The notes under the pieces are model-generated. The model did no database searches. It worked only from the letters and a program-made list of their open reading frames with translations, and had not been told where the DNA came from. The position numbers and the translations under genes are program-made. 64,000 nucleotides of DNA from the IMG/VR virus record IMGVR_UViG_3300034106_004144, positions 1 through 64,000 of that record. One strand, 5' to 3'. This document shows, in pieces, positions 6,444 to 16,857 of the stretch; position 1 is the first letter of the stretch, and every line of letters starts with the position of its first letter. The DNA comes from a virus.

Positions 6444-9158
6444 TTAAAAATCTATTGTCGCTTGTATTATTAATACATCTGAGTTATATTTTCTTGTTAG
6501 CGGCTGACTAAATTTACCGATTGCGACTAAATCACCGTCCGAATCATAAACAGCCATTTCAGTAAATGCAACTTTATCTTGTTCTGGGTTAAAAGTTGGA
6601 TTTGAGGTGTTTATATATTTGTTTGGTAAAATATTACAAGTTATTAGGCTTTTGTAAATCGTTGCTTTTATATCAGTTTCTATATTTCCAAAAAAGAAAG
6701 TTTCATCACCAAATGTATGCCCAGTAATATTACTAACTGATGGTAAAGAAATAAAGTCATTTATATCATATGTTGTACCCTCACTAACATCTAATAAACT
6801 TTTATCTAAATTAACTCTTAAATTTTGTATGTTAGCTGCCGTTAGTGCATTGCTAATTGGGTTATTACCAGCACCAGCATTATCTAAATAAAATAATGAT
6901 AATATTGATCCATCCGATGGGGTAAAAGTTAATTCAACTCGTCTTGTTGCGGTCGTACCAGTTGGTATAACCCCATAGTTATTTGCACTAATTAATTGAC
7001 CATTATAAAATAAATAAACAACATTATTATTTGGTTGTTTATTTAAAGTTAAACATACAGTTGATCCAATTAAATAAATACCGTCATTAAAATCATTACC
7101 AATTGGCACCCCACCGATGGGTACTGTTATGTCTTGTCTTATAGTTGAGGATGTATTTGTTTCACCTATTAAATAATGAAACTGCATTACATCACCAGAA
7201 GTTAAAATACCCGATGTAAATTGAATAACAGATGTGTTATTTGGGCCGCTAAGTACATTTAATGGATATTTCCAATAATCACCATCTGTACCTAAATTGG
7301 CGAATGATGAAGCTTGTTTTAAAATTAAACCATTTTGTGAAACTATAACATCACCAATTTCTTGTTCAGCTAACGTATATTGATTTGTGACAAATGATGT
7401 TGGGTATATTGCCGTTTCATTTTTTAATTCAAAATTATCACAAAGTGATGTAATATTACTTAAACACCCAGTACCGCCAATAAAATTATTAACATTTAAA
7501 TAATTCCAATCTGCTGGGTTTGGTTTACCATTTACTGGGGTTTTTTGCCACAAAAGTAAAATAGATCCCGCTCTATAACCATAACCTTCAGTATCATTAA
7601 AATCCATCAAAAACCCAAATTCGCTATAATTAGGGTCGCTTGAGTTTTTTGGAAACTCGAATATTACGTCTTTAACAGTACCGCTATTATTGTTTACGGT
7701 TGAATAGTTTTCACAATGTAACCCAGTTAATCCATCACTATCAGTAAATAAATAAGTAATATGTAAAGCCTCATTGTTTAATAAACAACCTGTTAAATTA
7801 GATCCAGGGCAAACACCAGGTTCGGTTAAAGTTAATTTTGGTGTTGGTAATGTCCAATTTCTATTTGCTTTGTATGACATTACAGTTAATAACTCTTGAT
7901 CCTCAATTATTATTATTTTTTGATCAATTAAAACTTTACCAACAACAGTTTTAATTGTTTCTTGATCCACCAAATCATAATATCTAATGGTATTATTTGT
8001 ACCCATTGTTTTTAGTACAGAGTCACATAAAAACGTATAGCCAATTGAATCTGCTAAACTAACACCGCCAAATTGTTGTTTATGCCACATTATGTGCGGT
8101 ATTTTTAATTTTAATGTATTTTTATAAAAACCTTCGGCGTAATAATTACTAACCGAGTTGTTTGTATAGTGTATAACACCAACTTTATCTATTAAATTAT
8201 TTTCTAAAAAATAATCATAATTAATTGCGGTGCCCCAATAATTTCTAGATTCGGCGGTATATTTTCCTTTATAGGTTGTACTATCTAATCCAATAACATC
8301 TTCAATTGTTAATATATTCATATTCCAAACTGGAACATCGTCATTTGATAATGTACAGTTTGAGGTAAAGTCAAGTAAACCTCCACTCCAATACGCAATT
8401 GGAGTTTCGTTGTCATAATAATCTTTTATTGTATTTTTACCTGGATAAATAAATGCGTCAGCCAAATACGAATTAAAGTTTGGTAATTCCCTATCTAACT
8501 CAAATGTAACACCTGTGGTAAATCCAGTTGTAAAACCAGTTGTACTTCCAGTTGTTAAACCGCTTATATCAAAAATTCCATTTCCATTTATACTTTGTAT
8601 AATGTACATTAAATATGGTACTGGGTAGCTCGTAATTTCTTCTGTTAATTCGTTTGAAACATATGAATTAGTGTAACCACTTGTTTTAAATTTAATAAAT
8701 AAAAAATCACCTTTATTTATGCTTTCTCTATAAGAATTAACAACCGTCCTAGATGTGTCGTATAAAACAATTTCTGTCGCCGTTGTATGTGTTGAGCCTG
8801 TTAAATTACCTATTAACCAAAGAGATGTATCTAATTCTGTAACACCAGAATTTAAATTAAAATTAAAAAACCCCCTTTCTTTTGCGGCGGTATAAACTTC
8901 GTTTTGCACTGAAGTTAAAAGTGATATGGGTTGTTGATAAACCGTACCCTCATATGGTACCTGATATTGTATATCGTGTTGCCTATCAACAGGACGTAAA
9001 ACATTTATTAAAACTGGATTATCCGAACTATAATCCATTTCGCCATCACCAAGTGCAAATGTCGAAAAATTTAAACCTCCAGATGATAAGTTTTTTCTAC
9101 CCGTGTCGGTTAGTTTTAAATTTACTAAAGGGTCGGTTTTTTTTATAATGTAACTCAT
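6444..9158 (-). CDS. Large fibre-type protein with N-terminal LTDLG domain (904 aa)
   Basis: The protein starts with the LTDLG-type domain (LVNLKLTDTGRKNLSSGGL, then FALGDGEMDY), shared with the 80- and 194-residue proteins. The long middle is Thr/Gly/Asn-rich, including a short repetitive TTGSTTGFTTGFTTG stretch. The C-terminus shares a module with the 619-residue protein. This layout of attachment domain, long beta-rich body and common tip fits a tail fibre or baseplate-attached adhesin. A late-promoter-like motif (9172-9180) lies about 15 bases upstream, so a new transcript may start here. The exact receptor role is unknown. Confidence 0.65.
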   Translation of the reverse strand: MSYIIKKTDPLVNLKLTDTGRKNLSSGGLNFSTFALGDGEMDYSSDNPVLINVLRPVDRQHDIQYQVPYEGTVYQQPISLLTSVQNEVYTAAKERGFFNFNLNSGVTELDTSLWLIGNLTGSTHTTATEIVLYDTSRTVVNSYRESINKGDFLFIKFKTSGYTNSYVSNELTEEITSYPVPYLMYIIQSINGNGIFDISGLTTGSTTGFTTGFTTGVTFELDRELPNFNSYLADAFIYPGKNTIKDYYDNETPIAYWSGGLLDFTSNCTLSNDDVPVWNMNILTIEDVIGLDSTTYKGKYTAESRNYWGTAINYDYFLENNLIDKVGVIHYTNNSVSNYYAEGFYKNTLKLKIPHIMWHKQQFGGVSLADSIGYTFLCDSVLKTMGTNNTIRYYDLVDQETIKTVVGKVLIDQKIIIIEDQELLTVMSYKANRNWTLPTPKLTLTEPGVCPGSNLTGCLLNNEALHITYLFTDSDGLTGLHCENYSTVNNNSGTVKDVIFEFPKNSSDPNYSEFGFLMDFNDTEGYGYRAGSILLLWQKTPVNGKPNPADWNYLNVNNFIGGTGCLSNITSLCDNFELKNETAIYPTSFVTNQYTLAEQEIGDVIVSQNGLILKQASSFANLGTDGDYWKYPLNVLSGPNNTSVIQFTSGILTSGDVMQFHYLIGETNTSSTIRQDITVPIGGVPIGNDFNDGIYLIGSTVCLTLNKQPNNNVVYLFYNGQLISANNYGVIPTGTTATRRVELTFTPSDGSILSLFYLDNAGAGNNPISNALTAANIQNLRVNLDKSLLDVSEGTTYDINDFISLPSVSNITGHTFGDETFFFGNIETDIKATIYKSLITCNILPNKYINTSNPTFNPEQDKVAFTEMAVYDSDGDLVAIGKFSQPLTRKYNSDVLIIQATIDF

Positions 9159-9171
9159 TTACTATTTTACA

Positions 9172-9180
9172 ATAAATAGA
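9172..9180 (-). promoter_or_regulatory. Late-promoter-like motif upstream of the 904-aa fibre gene
   Basis: The minus strand reads TCTATTTATTGTAAAATAG, nearly the same as the copy upstream of the tail tube gene at 60471-60480. It would give a very short leader before the ATG at 9158. It separates the fibre genes from the giant 2554-residue gene. Confidence 0.5.
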
Positions 9181-9192
9181 TTTATTTTAATT

Positions 9193-12100
9193 TTATAGTG
9201 TTGCTGTATTAATATTAATCGCTTTTACGTTAAAAATTGCGGTCGCATCTGCAACATCAGTTTTAACATCAGTTACTGAAACAATACCATTAAGATTAAT
9301 AAATATTGTTCTATTAGCGGTCACATTTTTCAACGTGATTACTCTAGTTTCTAAATTAGCTGTTTGAACAAATGTTGTCTGAACTGTATTTGTATTTATC
9401 ACTTGATTATTAACAAATAATGGTGTTGCATCAACAAAAGCAGAGCCAAATTTTGTTTGTTTTCTTTGAGTCGTGTATGTTATTTCAACCTCAAAGTTTG
9501 TTTCTGGTATAACATCATACTTAGTATCAAATACAGTGTTTTTAGTTACGCTTGTAGACGTGATTTTTTGTGCTAACGTATTATCAGTTTGTTTAATAGT
9601 TAATGTGGCATTAGCTTGTCCATTTTGTGTAACAACAACTCTTACAGTATAAGGTAATATTTCAATATCTTCTGGTGTAAAATTCGCAGTTTGAGTTAAA
9701 CCTTGTTGTCTATCTAATTTATCAATATCAGTATCAAATAAAACACCAAATATTGTTGTAGCTGTTTTCCCACATGGGTTTGAAATTTTTAATTTTCCTA
9801 TAAACTCGCCCGTTAATGGGTAACCAACTTCATCTTTTTGCGGAAAATAATCCATTATAACGTCATTACCAATAACCCTAAAATCAACTAAACCTGTTGT
9901 GTTAGCAGAAATTCTATTTGGGTCGGTCGCATCATAAAATTTATTTAAACCAGATATTAGTTTATTATTAATTGTGGATCCACTAAATGACCTACTGGTA
10001 AATCCACTTTTTAACGTAAGATTATCTCTAAAAAAATGAAGTGATTTTTTAACTGAATTAGTTAAACTTTCTATCTTTGATTCAAATACAGTAACTCGTG
10101 TTCTATCTTTAAAAAATTTAAAATTATTTACCAAACAAAAATCAGACTCAGACCAATTAGTAGTATCTTCAAAAGGTTGAGCTGGATAAGTACCCAATGG
10201 GGAACCCCCAATAAACTTATATAAAACACCTCTATTAACTGTATATTTGTAACCTATGTATTTTGATGTGTTATCATAAGTTATACCAGTTGTTTCATCC
10301 GCAATAAACAACGTTGGGTTATTTTTTTCAGTATATCTACCAATTCTTTCAAACAATGGATAAATTGAAGATGAATCCGTTAAAAATGGATGATAATAAG
10401 TAAGATAATTAAACGAATTTAACGGAAATGATGGTCTTAGTTTTATATTTGTTTTATTTAATCTGGTCTGATTAAAATAATCCTTATAATTATCGGTTTC
10501 GTAATAAGTATTTGATTCTAAAAGTGCTGGATAATAAACTTCCCAGTCAACCCCAACAACTGGCGGTGTGCCAGCTGCGGCTGTACTTATTTTTCTATAA
10601 GTTAAATCATTATGTTTTATAATGGCACCTGGTGCGTATAGCGTCCCAGAATTATATGCCGAATACGGTAGATAATATGGAACGTATGCGTCTGGCCCGT
10701 AATAACGACCAGAAAATGAACTAAAATATGATCTTAATATTTTTTTATTAATATTTACATCGTATTCGTTATAGGACACGTATGAATCATCCATAAAACA
10801 ATAACCATTTATTAGAACATTGTTCCATCTACCACCAAATGTTACACCAGAAACAGTTGTACCAGTTGATATAAATGGTATACCAAATTCACTCACAGGT
10901 AGTGTTTTAGGTAATCTTGCTGCCGTTGTTGGTATCGCAACATACCCATCTAACGGAAACCAAGATCCACCAACAGATTCGACCCAGTTGGTTAAACCAC
11001 CAAGTGATTTGTGATCAAATAAATCGTTAACGCTAGTTATACGCCTCCATTCGGTTGTACCAGTTGACCCACTTGTCGCAAGATATGGCGCGGCATTTGT
11101 ATGGTCTTTTTTTGCCACAAAAAATCTATACACGGTTGGGGCTAATACTGTTTCATCGGTAACTCCAGACAAAACAAAATCACCTTTAAAATACTTTTTA
11201 GTTGAATCCCATTTTAGCGGCTTTTGATATATGAACCTAAAAAATTCGTCACTACCCCCAGGATTTGGATATGAACCTAAAATTATATCCCCAAAATTAT
11301 ATTCACTTACAACCGTTGGGTCATAGCTTATAAAATTTTTATTAATATAATCCGAAACATTTGGGTTACTTGTTGTTAGTAACGGTGAGTGTTCATAACC
11401 CCATGGTGTGAAATTAGTTGGGTTATATTTTTCAATTTCAATAAAACATGATCTCGACCCCCTTGGTCTATAAATTTCGTGTATTTCACCTTGGACGAGT
11501 GTCGAAGCTGACGTATCTTCTAATTTATAGCAATGATCAATGTTAATATCGTTAACACACACATATAACCTATAAACCGAATTTGTTTGTACAGTTTGAC
11601 CCGTTGGGCTATCCACCACAATTTTATAGTCATCAATATTAACTTTTACAATATCATTTAATTCATAGTTAACTATTTGGGCATTAAATTCTGGTACGAC
11701 ATCAAGTATTTTTTTATAAATTTCAGTGTTATACACATCATTCTCTAATTTGTATAAGCTATATGATGACGTACCTAATGAATTAAAAGAGTACCTTTTT
11801 TTGTTTTTAATTTCACTAATTATAGGGTTTCCATAATTAAACAGAGTATAATCATTTAATCCTAAATCATAACCTTTAAAGCTACCTAGAGTATCTTTGG
11901 TTGCCGTACCAAGTTCAACATTGTTGTAAAAACTATACTTTGGTGAGTAAGTAAATTCTCTGTTATGCGTGTTTTGCCTAATTCTTACATTTTTACCGAT
12001 TGTTATCGCATTTGTGACATCATTATTATCAGTTTGTCTAACAGAATTACCCAAATAATAATCACTAAAATTTAATTCGTGTTCGATAGTTGCGGTTTTT

Positions 12101-15100
12101 ACACCTATGTTTTTACCGCCAGAAACAGAAACAAGGCCTGTTGTTGAAAAATTATCACTTTTACTTCTAATAGTAAAGGTGAAATTAACCTTATCAAAAT
12201 TTATCTTTTTATCGTATTCACTCGAGTCAAAAACAATGTTATTTTGAGAATTGGTTTCAAAATAAGATAAAAATAATTTATTGTAATAATAATTAGGATC
12301 GATCGAATGCTCAATATTTAAAAAAGGAACATTAACATATTTTTTTTCTGTTAATCTAAGTATTAAATTGTTGGTATCTAAATTTGATAAATTATAAATT
12401 GGTTTAATCGATAAACCATCTAAGTACTCACCTCTGGCCGAAAATCCAGAATTTAATAACACTCTAAATCTAGGGTCATTTAATTGATTAAAAGAAGCCT
12501 CATCGACCTCTTCATGAATATAATCTATTTCTTCATATCTAGATAATGTGCAAGCTAAATCTATTGGTTCAATGACTAAATAAATTTTTTCACCAGAATT
12601 AAAAAATCCAGTATATTCAAAAACATATTGTCTTAAGTTTGCATCGTCAGATCCATTAAATGTAAATGACTGGGTATCATAAATAAAACCTAAAGAATTT
12701 ATCAATTTAATGTTTATGGTTTGATTTATATTTTCAATAGATTCGAAATATAAATCAAATTTAAAACTTAAATAACTATTTTTTGCGACTAAATAATGCC
12801 CTGGTGTTGTGTTTACCAAACTTAACTCATCACCAATTGTTGTAAAATTTTCATTTAAAGATTGAATTGATATATAGTTGTTTGAATTTGGCTGTAAAAG
12901 AATACTATTTTCTAAAGTGTGAATGAACGCCCCATCATCATTTAAAGTATAAAATGGGCCTATTTTTGTTTGGTCTAACCCATAAAAACCCTCAAAGTTT
13001 ACAGTCACAGAATCTGATATAAATAACTCACCGTTTATAATATTATCCTTTACTTTATATGTTGTTTGTGGCGTTGCCCCACTAAATATGTGGCCCAAAT
13101 TAAGTGATTTTGTTAGATTTACAGAATATGAAGCTCTACTTGGATCTAGTTTAATTTTTGAAATATAAGCTGGATCAATATGCATAAAAGGATCCGTTTT
13201 TGTTCTATCCTGATATCTTTCATACATACCACCAGTGGTTCCAGTTGAAATTGTTGATAAATTAACGGTCACGCCAGTAGTTCCAGGACTCACAAAAGAC
13301 GCTGAATTTGCTGTTGCTATGTGTTTTAAACCAGTTGGGGTTGTAATTGGATATGTTGTACCCGTTGCCTCAAATGTATCCCCAGTAACTAAATATATTT
13401 TACTACCAACAACCAAATTTTCTTTATTTGTTGGATGTATGTTTGCGATAATTTCTCCCTTATAATATGTAAATCCAGTTGCCCACGAAAATCTTTTTTC
13501 ATATGGGGTAGCCCACTTTGATATTTCACCATAAATTAATCCTGATGGTCTTAATGGGGTGTGGTTCATACTATAACCATAAAACCTAGGTTGTTTAATA
13601 GTTTGTGTGATACCTTCTTCATCATTATAAGTCCTAAATGTATTATGTACTAAAGCTGGTGTAATTGTCCTACCAGTAAAATCATAGTAACAGACATGTG
13701 GCCTTGGTGGTGGGCAATCAAAATTAACCCGAATACCCAAATAGGCTAAACCACGTCCAATTGAGTTTATATAATATGATCTTTCAATTGATCTAACATC
13801 TAAAGACAAGGTATCCGCAAACGTTATAGTTCTAGAATCAACATCAATTGGTATGTGTTCCCATATCATTCTGGTATCACCAGATGCGTTTGTTACTGTT
13901 GCTTTATTGGGTGGGTATCTACTTTCAATTGTTGACCCAGTTCCAGCCGTATGTATGTCGGGAATTGAACCCGTATCATTAAACATGTACCTAGTATTCA
14001 ATCTATATAACTTACTATTGTATACAACAAAAACACCATATCTTTGAGTTGATGACGCATAGCCAGATTGATTTATATTACCATTAAATAAGCTATCATC
14101 CCCGTAGTCAATACCGCTTTGCCAAATATGGAAACTACCCTCACTTTCATCGCAATACTCAAACATCGTATAGTGAACACCAAAATATTCATTAATAGTT
14201 GGGTCTGTTCCAGTTATTTTGGTGCCTGGTTTACCAGAAATATTAAACGTTATTGGTTCACCGTCAATTTTGGCCCCAAGTTTTCCGACATTTTCTGTAA
14301 CATTTGTCGTGCCAAGATAAACAGGTTTAAGTGCTTTTTGTTGAAATTCAGAACCATCTGTACCTAACCAAGATACATCATTATTTAAACCATGTTTATA
14401 TGCAAATTTATTATCTAAAAAAGTTGAATTTTGTATTTTTTTACCAGCATTAACAACGGATGTTGCTGGAACAAATTGCTGTATTAATTTAACCCAAGAA
14501 GAATCAAATTTATTTAAAAACTCTAAACTTCTCATGCTATCAATTGGCGTGGTTGTTGTTTTTAAATAATCAAAATAAATCTTTGATAAAGTTGGATATG
14601 TTTTAATCGTTTTTCTATTTTTTGGATTTATAAACGTGTCTAACGATTTTTTAATAAATTGATTAAATGTTAAATTTGTTGAGTCAAATTTATTTAATAT
14701 ATTCAAATCGGAATTGACAATCCCTATATTTCTAGCGTATTGCCTATAAACAGGAATATCAAATATTCGATTTGATGATAAATAAACCTCAAGTTCTTTA
14801 GAATTAATTGATAATCTAATGTCATTTGATTCGTACTCAGTAAAACCATTTCTATCGTCTTTGTAATAGGTTGTTGGTAATTCGTTGTATACCCAACTTT
14901 TTACGTTATCGATTGTTCTATATACATCGAAAAGAAAAACGTTTTCATATTTTTTATACTGATTAACATATCTTTGGCCAAAATCGAATCTACCAATATT
15001 AGACTTATCTTCTGTGATATAGCCCCCGTCTTCTTGATATCTAACGTTTGTTGGTACGGTTGGAAAACCTTTTGAATCAAAAGGTACTCTTTGTAATAAA

Positions 15101-16857
15101 ATTTCTGGATCGTCAATAATTGTCTGGCCATAAATTTTATTTAAAACATCTGGTGTGTTTAAAGGTCTTTCGGCCAAATAAATATACTCGTTTAACTCAA
15201 ATATTTCATCAGGTAAACCCACCAGTCTCAAAATAAACTCGATAGATTTTCTGGTACCTTTTGATTTGTATAGATAAAATGAGTTAATTAAGATTCTTCT
15301 CCATAATTCAATGTCAATTTCCGCTGGTGTTGTGCCTTTTTCAACATCATCAAGTTCAGTTGAAAACAAAGAATCGATTAAAGTATTTTCATCTTCAATT
15401 TCAAATGTATTAAAACCAAGCATTGTTGCGTAGTTTTTAATTAAAAGATCTGGAACGTTTTCGATTTTATCATAACTAACATTTCGCATAAAAGTTATGC
15501 CATCAATATATCTTTTAATATCGTCAAACGTTTTACCGTATAATTGAAATAATAAATTGGCTTTACGATCGCTAGTATCAAATTCTTTTAAGGAGTCGGT
15601 TGTTAAAAATCTTGAGATTAAATTTGTTTTAATACTATCATACGAATCAGCAAAATCATTTAAAGTCGTTGTGTAGTCATCAAATTTACTACTAAACATA
15701 TCGATGTTAAAATCATCGTACATTGGGAAAATTAAAGTTTCTTTAACAGTTCGAACTTGCCCACTGTCATCCTCTGATGGATAAACGAACTCACTAATAT
15801 ATTCACCAGTATTTGGATCTTTATTTAAAAGAAACGAAGCTAAATCTGATAAATTATTAAAAAAATCATTGTATACTTTACTTTTAGGTTTTATATAAAA
15901 TCTTACGTTAACAACATTGTTTACATCAACAATATCTCCAAATGGATTACCATCTACGGTTAATCGAATACCAGTCGCGTCATCATTATTGTTTTGTGGA
16001 AATTGCGCGGAAATTATGGGATACTCAACACCGTTGTAATATAAAACATATTCTTTATGTGTTTTAGTAAAATTTCTGTATTTTGTTATAGTTTCACTAT
16101 TATCCAAAGTACTTCCAGAACTATTATATTCAATACCATATGGGTTAAATAATCCATAAAGATTTACTTTAAAAGAAGATCTATTTTCAAGTGGGTATGT
16201 TGCATAATTAGAAACAGATGGTGTTGTTATAGATATTGGTTCGGCTTTTATTGCTCCTGGAAAATTATTGTATATTTCAATTATAACGTTTTTTAATCTT
16301 TCTTTTAAAGATGAAAATAAAACATAATTATCTAATTTTCTTCTGTCAAATAAAACTTTTACCGTTAAGTTTTCGGTTACTTTTTGTTTTAAAGCTTCCA
16401 CGTATTCTTTACCCTCAAAATAGGGTAGATTTCTTTGTGCTATACTTTCAACTGTAAAACTTTTTACAGCATCGTTTTGTGCGGCCTCATTTACTTGAAT
16501 TTGTAATTGTGATGCCTGCGCCCCTTGTTGTACGCTTTTTTGAATTGAAAAGTTACCTAGGGTAAAAAAAGGATCACCTTGTATTTCGTCTTTGGCGTTC
16601 GCAAATTGTAAACCAACTAATTTACTGCCAAAAGTATCGCTACCAAAAGCACCTATTTTACCTTGTATTGTCCTATATCTCAAGGCTCTTTCATATTGTA
16701 CAAAAGATGAGCATGGTACATATTTAACGTCACCATTTATGATATAAGTGCGATATCCGTCACAACCAAGTGCTTTTGACGCATCAATTGCTTCTTGTGG
16801 TGTATCGTACAGATCCCTAATTATCTGATTATTCGTTGTAAAACTAAGATCAGCCAT
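9193..16857 (-). CDS. Giant baseplate/tail protein (2554 aa), tail-protein-I-like segment and CBM-like modules
   Basis: This is the largest gene in the window. Near residues 515-560 the sequence RRILINSFYLYKSKGTRKSI, then EFILRLVGLP, resembles the conserved part of phage tail protein I (P2 gpI) and related wedge proteins. This and the position after the gp6-like gene cluster suggest a gp7-like wedge role. Further on, at about 1120-1155, 1877-1939, 2064-2104 and 2194-2236, several segments follow the W/Y..Y..G..V....Y....W layout of CBM5/12-type modules. The C-terminus is Thr/Val-rich and beta-like. The start overlaps the 301-residue gene by 8 bases. T4 gp7 is about 1030 residues, so this protein is more than twice as long and may combine wedge and host-contact functions. 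Assignment as a baseplate protein is likely; exact equivalence is uncertain. Confidence 0.7.
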   Translation of the reverse strand: MADLSFTTNNQIIRDLYDTPQEAIDASKALGCDGYRTYIINGDVKYVPCSSFVQYERALRYRTIQGKIGAFGSDTFGSKLVGLQFANAKDEIQGDPFFTLGNFSIQKSVQQGAQASQLQIQVNEAAQNDAVKSFTVESIAQRNLPYFEGKEYVEALKQKVTENLTVKVLFDRRKLDNYVLFSSLKERLKNVIIEIYNNFPGAIKAEPISITTPSVSNYATYPLENRSSFKVNLYGLFNPYGIEYNSSGSTLDNSETITKYRNFTKTHKEYVLYYNGVEYPIISAQFPQNNNDDATGIRLTVDGNPFGDIVDVNNVVNVRFYIKPKSKVYNDFFNNLSDLASFLLNKDPNTGEYISEFVYPSEDDSGQVRTVKETLIFPMYDDFNIDMFSSKFDDYTTTLNDFADSYDSIKTNLISRFLTTDSLKEFDTSDRKANLLFQLYGKTFDDIKRYIDGITFMRNVSYDKIENVPDLLIKNYATMLGFNTFEIEDENTLIDSLFSTELDDVEKGTTPAEIDIELWRRILINSFYLYKSKGTRKSIEFILRLVGLPDEIFELNEYIYLAERPLNTPDVLNKIYGQTIIDDPEILLQRVPFDSKGFPTVPTNVRYQEDGGYITEDKSNIGRFDFGQRYVNQYKKYENVFLFDVYRTIDNVKSWVYNELPTTYYKDDRNGFTEYESNDIRLSINSKELEVYLSSNRIFDIPVYRQYARNIGIVNSDLNILNKFDSTNLTFNQFIKKSLDTFINPKNRKTIKTYPTLSKIYFDYLKTTTTPIDSMRSLEFLNKFDSSWVKLIQQFVPATSVVNAGKKIQNSTFLDNKFAYKHGLNNDVSWLGTDGSEFQQKALKPVYLGTTNVTENVGKLGAKIDGEPITFNISGKPGTKITGTDPTINEYFGVHYTMFEYCDESEGSFHIWQSGIDYGDDSLFNGNINQSGYASSTQRYGVFVVYNSKLYRLNTRYMFNDTGSIPDIHTAGTGSTIESRYPPNKATVTNASGDTRMIWEHIPIDVDSRTITFADTLSLDVRSIERSYYINSIGRGLAYLGIRVNFDCPPPRPHVCYYDFTGRTITPALVHNTFRTYNDEEGITQTIKQPRFYGYSMNHTPLRPSGLIYGEISKWATPYEKRFSWATGFTYYKGEIIANIHPTNKENLVVGSKIYLVTGDTFEATGTTYPITTPTGLKHIATANSASFVSPGTTGVTVNLSTISTGTTGGMYERYQDRTKTDPFMHIDPAYISKIKLDPSRASYSVNLTKSLNLGHIFSGATPQTTYKVKDNIINGELFISDSVTVNFEGFYGLDQTKIGPFYTLNDDGAFIHTLENSILLQPNSNNYISIQSLNENFTTIGDELSLVNTTPGHYLVAKNSYLSFKFDLYFESIENINQTINIKLINSLGFIYDTQSFTFNGSDDANLRQYVFEYTGFFNSGEKIYLVIEPIDLACTLSRYEEIDYIHEEVDEASFNQLNDPRFRVLLNSGFSARGEYLDGLSIKPIYNLSNLDTNNLILRLTEKKYVNVPFLNIEHSIDPNYYYNKLFLSYFETNSQNNIVFDSSEYDKKINFDKVNFTFTIRSKSDNFSTTGLVSVSGGKNIGVKTATIEHELNFSDYYLGNSVRQTDNNDVTNAITIGKNVRIRQNTHNREFTYSPKYSFYNNVELGTATKDTLGSFKGYDLGLNDYTLFNYGNPIISEIKNKKRYSFNSLGTSSYSLYKLENDVYNTEIYKKILDVVPEFNAQIVNYELNDIVKVNIDDYKIVVDSPTGQTVQTNSVYRLYVCVNDINIDHCYKLEDTSASTLVQGEIHEIYRPRGSRSCFIEIEKYNPTNFTPWGYEHSPLLTTSNPNVSDYINKNFISYDPTVVSEYNFGDIILGSYPNPGGSDEFFRFIYQKPLKWDSTKKYFKGDFVLSGVTDETVLAPTVYRFFVAKKDHTNAAPYLATSGSTGTTEWRRITSVNDLFDHKSLGGLTNWVESVGGSWFPLDGYVAIPTTAARLPKTLPVSEFGIPFISTGTTVSGVTFGGRWNNVLINGYCFMDDSYVSYNEYDVNINKKILRSYFSSFSGRYYGPDAYVPYYLPYSAYNSGTLYAPGAIIKHNDLTYRKISTAAAGTPPVVGVDWEVYYPALLESNTYYETDNYKDYFNQTRLNKTNIKLRPSFPLNSFNYLTYYHPFLTDSSSIYPLFERIGRYTEKNNPTLFIADETTGITYDNTSKYIGYKYTVNRGVLYKFIGGSPLGTYPAQPFEDTTNWSESDFCLVNNFKFFKDRTRVTVFESKIESLTNSVKKSLHFFRDNLTLKSGFTSRSFSGSTINNKLISGLNKFYDATDPNRISANTTGLVDFRVIGNDVIMDYFPQKDEVGYPLTGEFIGKLKISNPCGKTATTIFGVLFDTDIDKLDRQQGLTQTANFTPEDIEILPYTVRVVVTQNGQANATLTIKQTDNTLAQKITSTSVTKNTVFDTKYDVIPETNFEVEITYTTQRKQTKFGSAFVDATPLFVNNQVINTNTVQTTFVQTANLETRVITLKNVTANRTIFINLNGIVSVTDVKTDVADATAIFNVKAININTATL

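Noticed and set aside
14901-15131. Minus-strand ORF of 76 residues within the giant 2554-residue gene
   Set aside because: Lies wholly inside a long well-supported gene in another frame, with no conserved feature.
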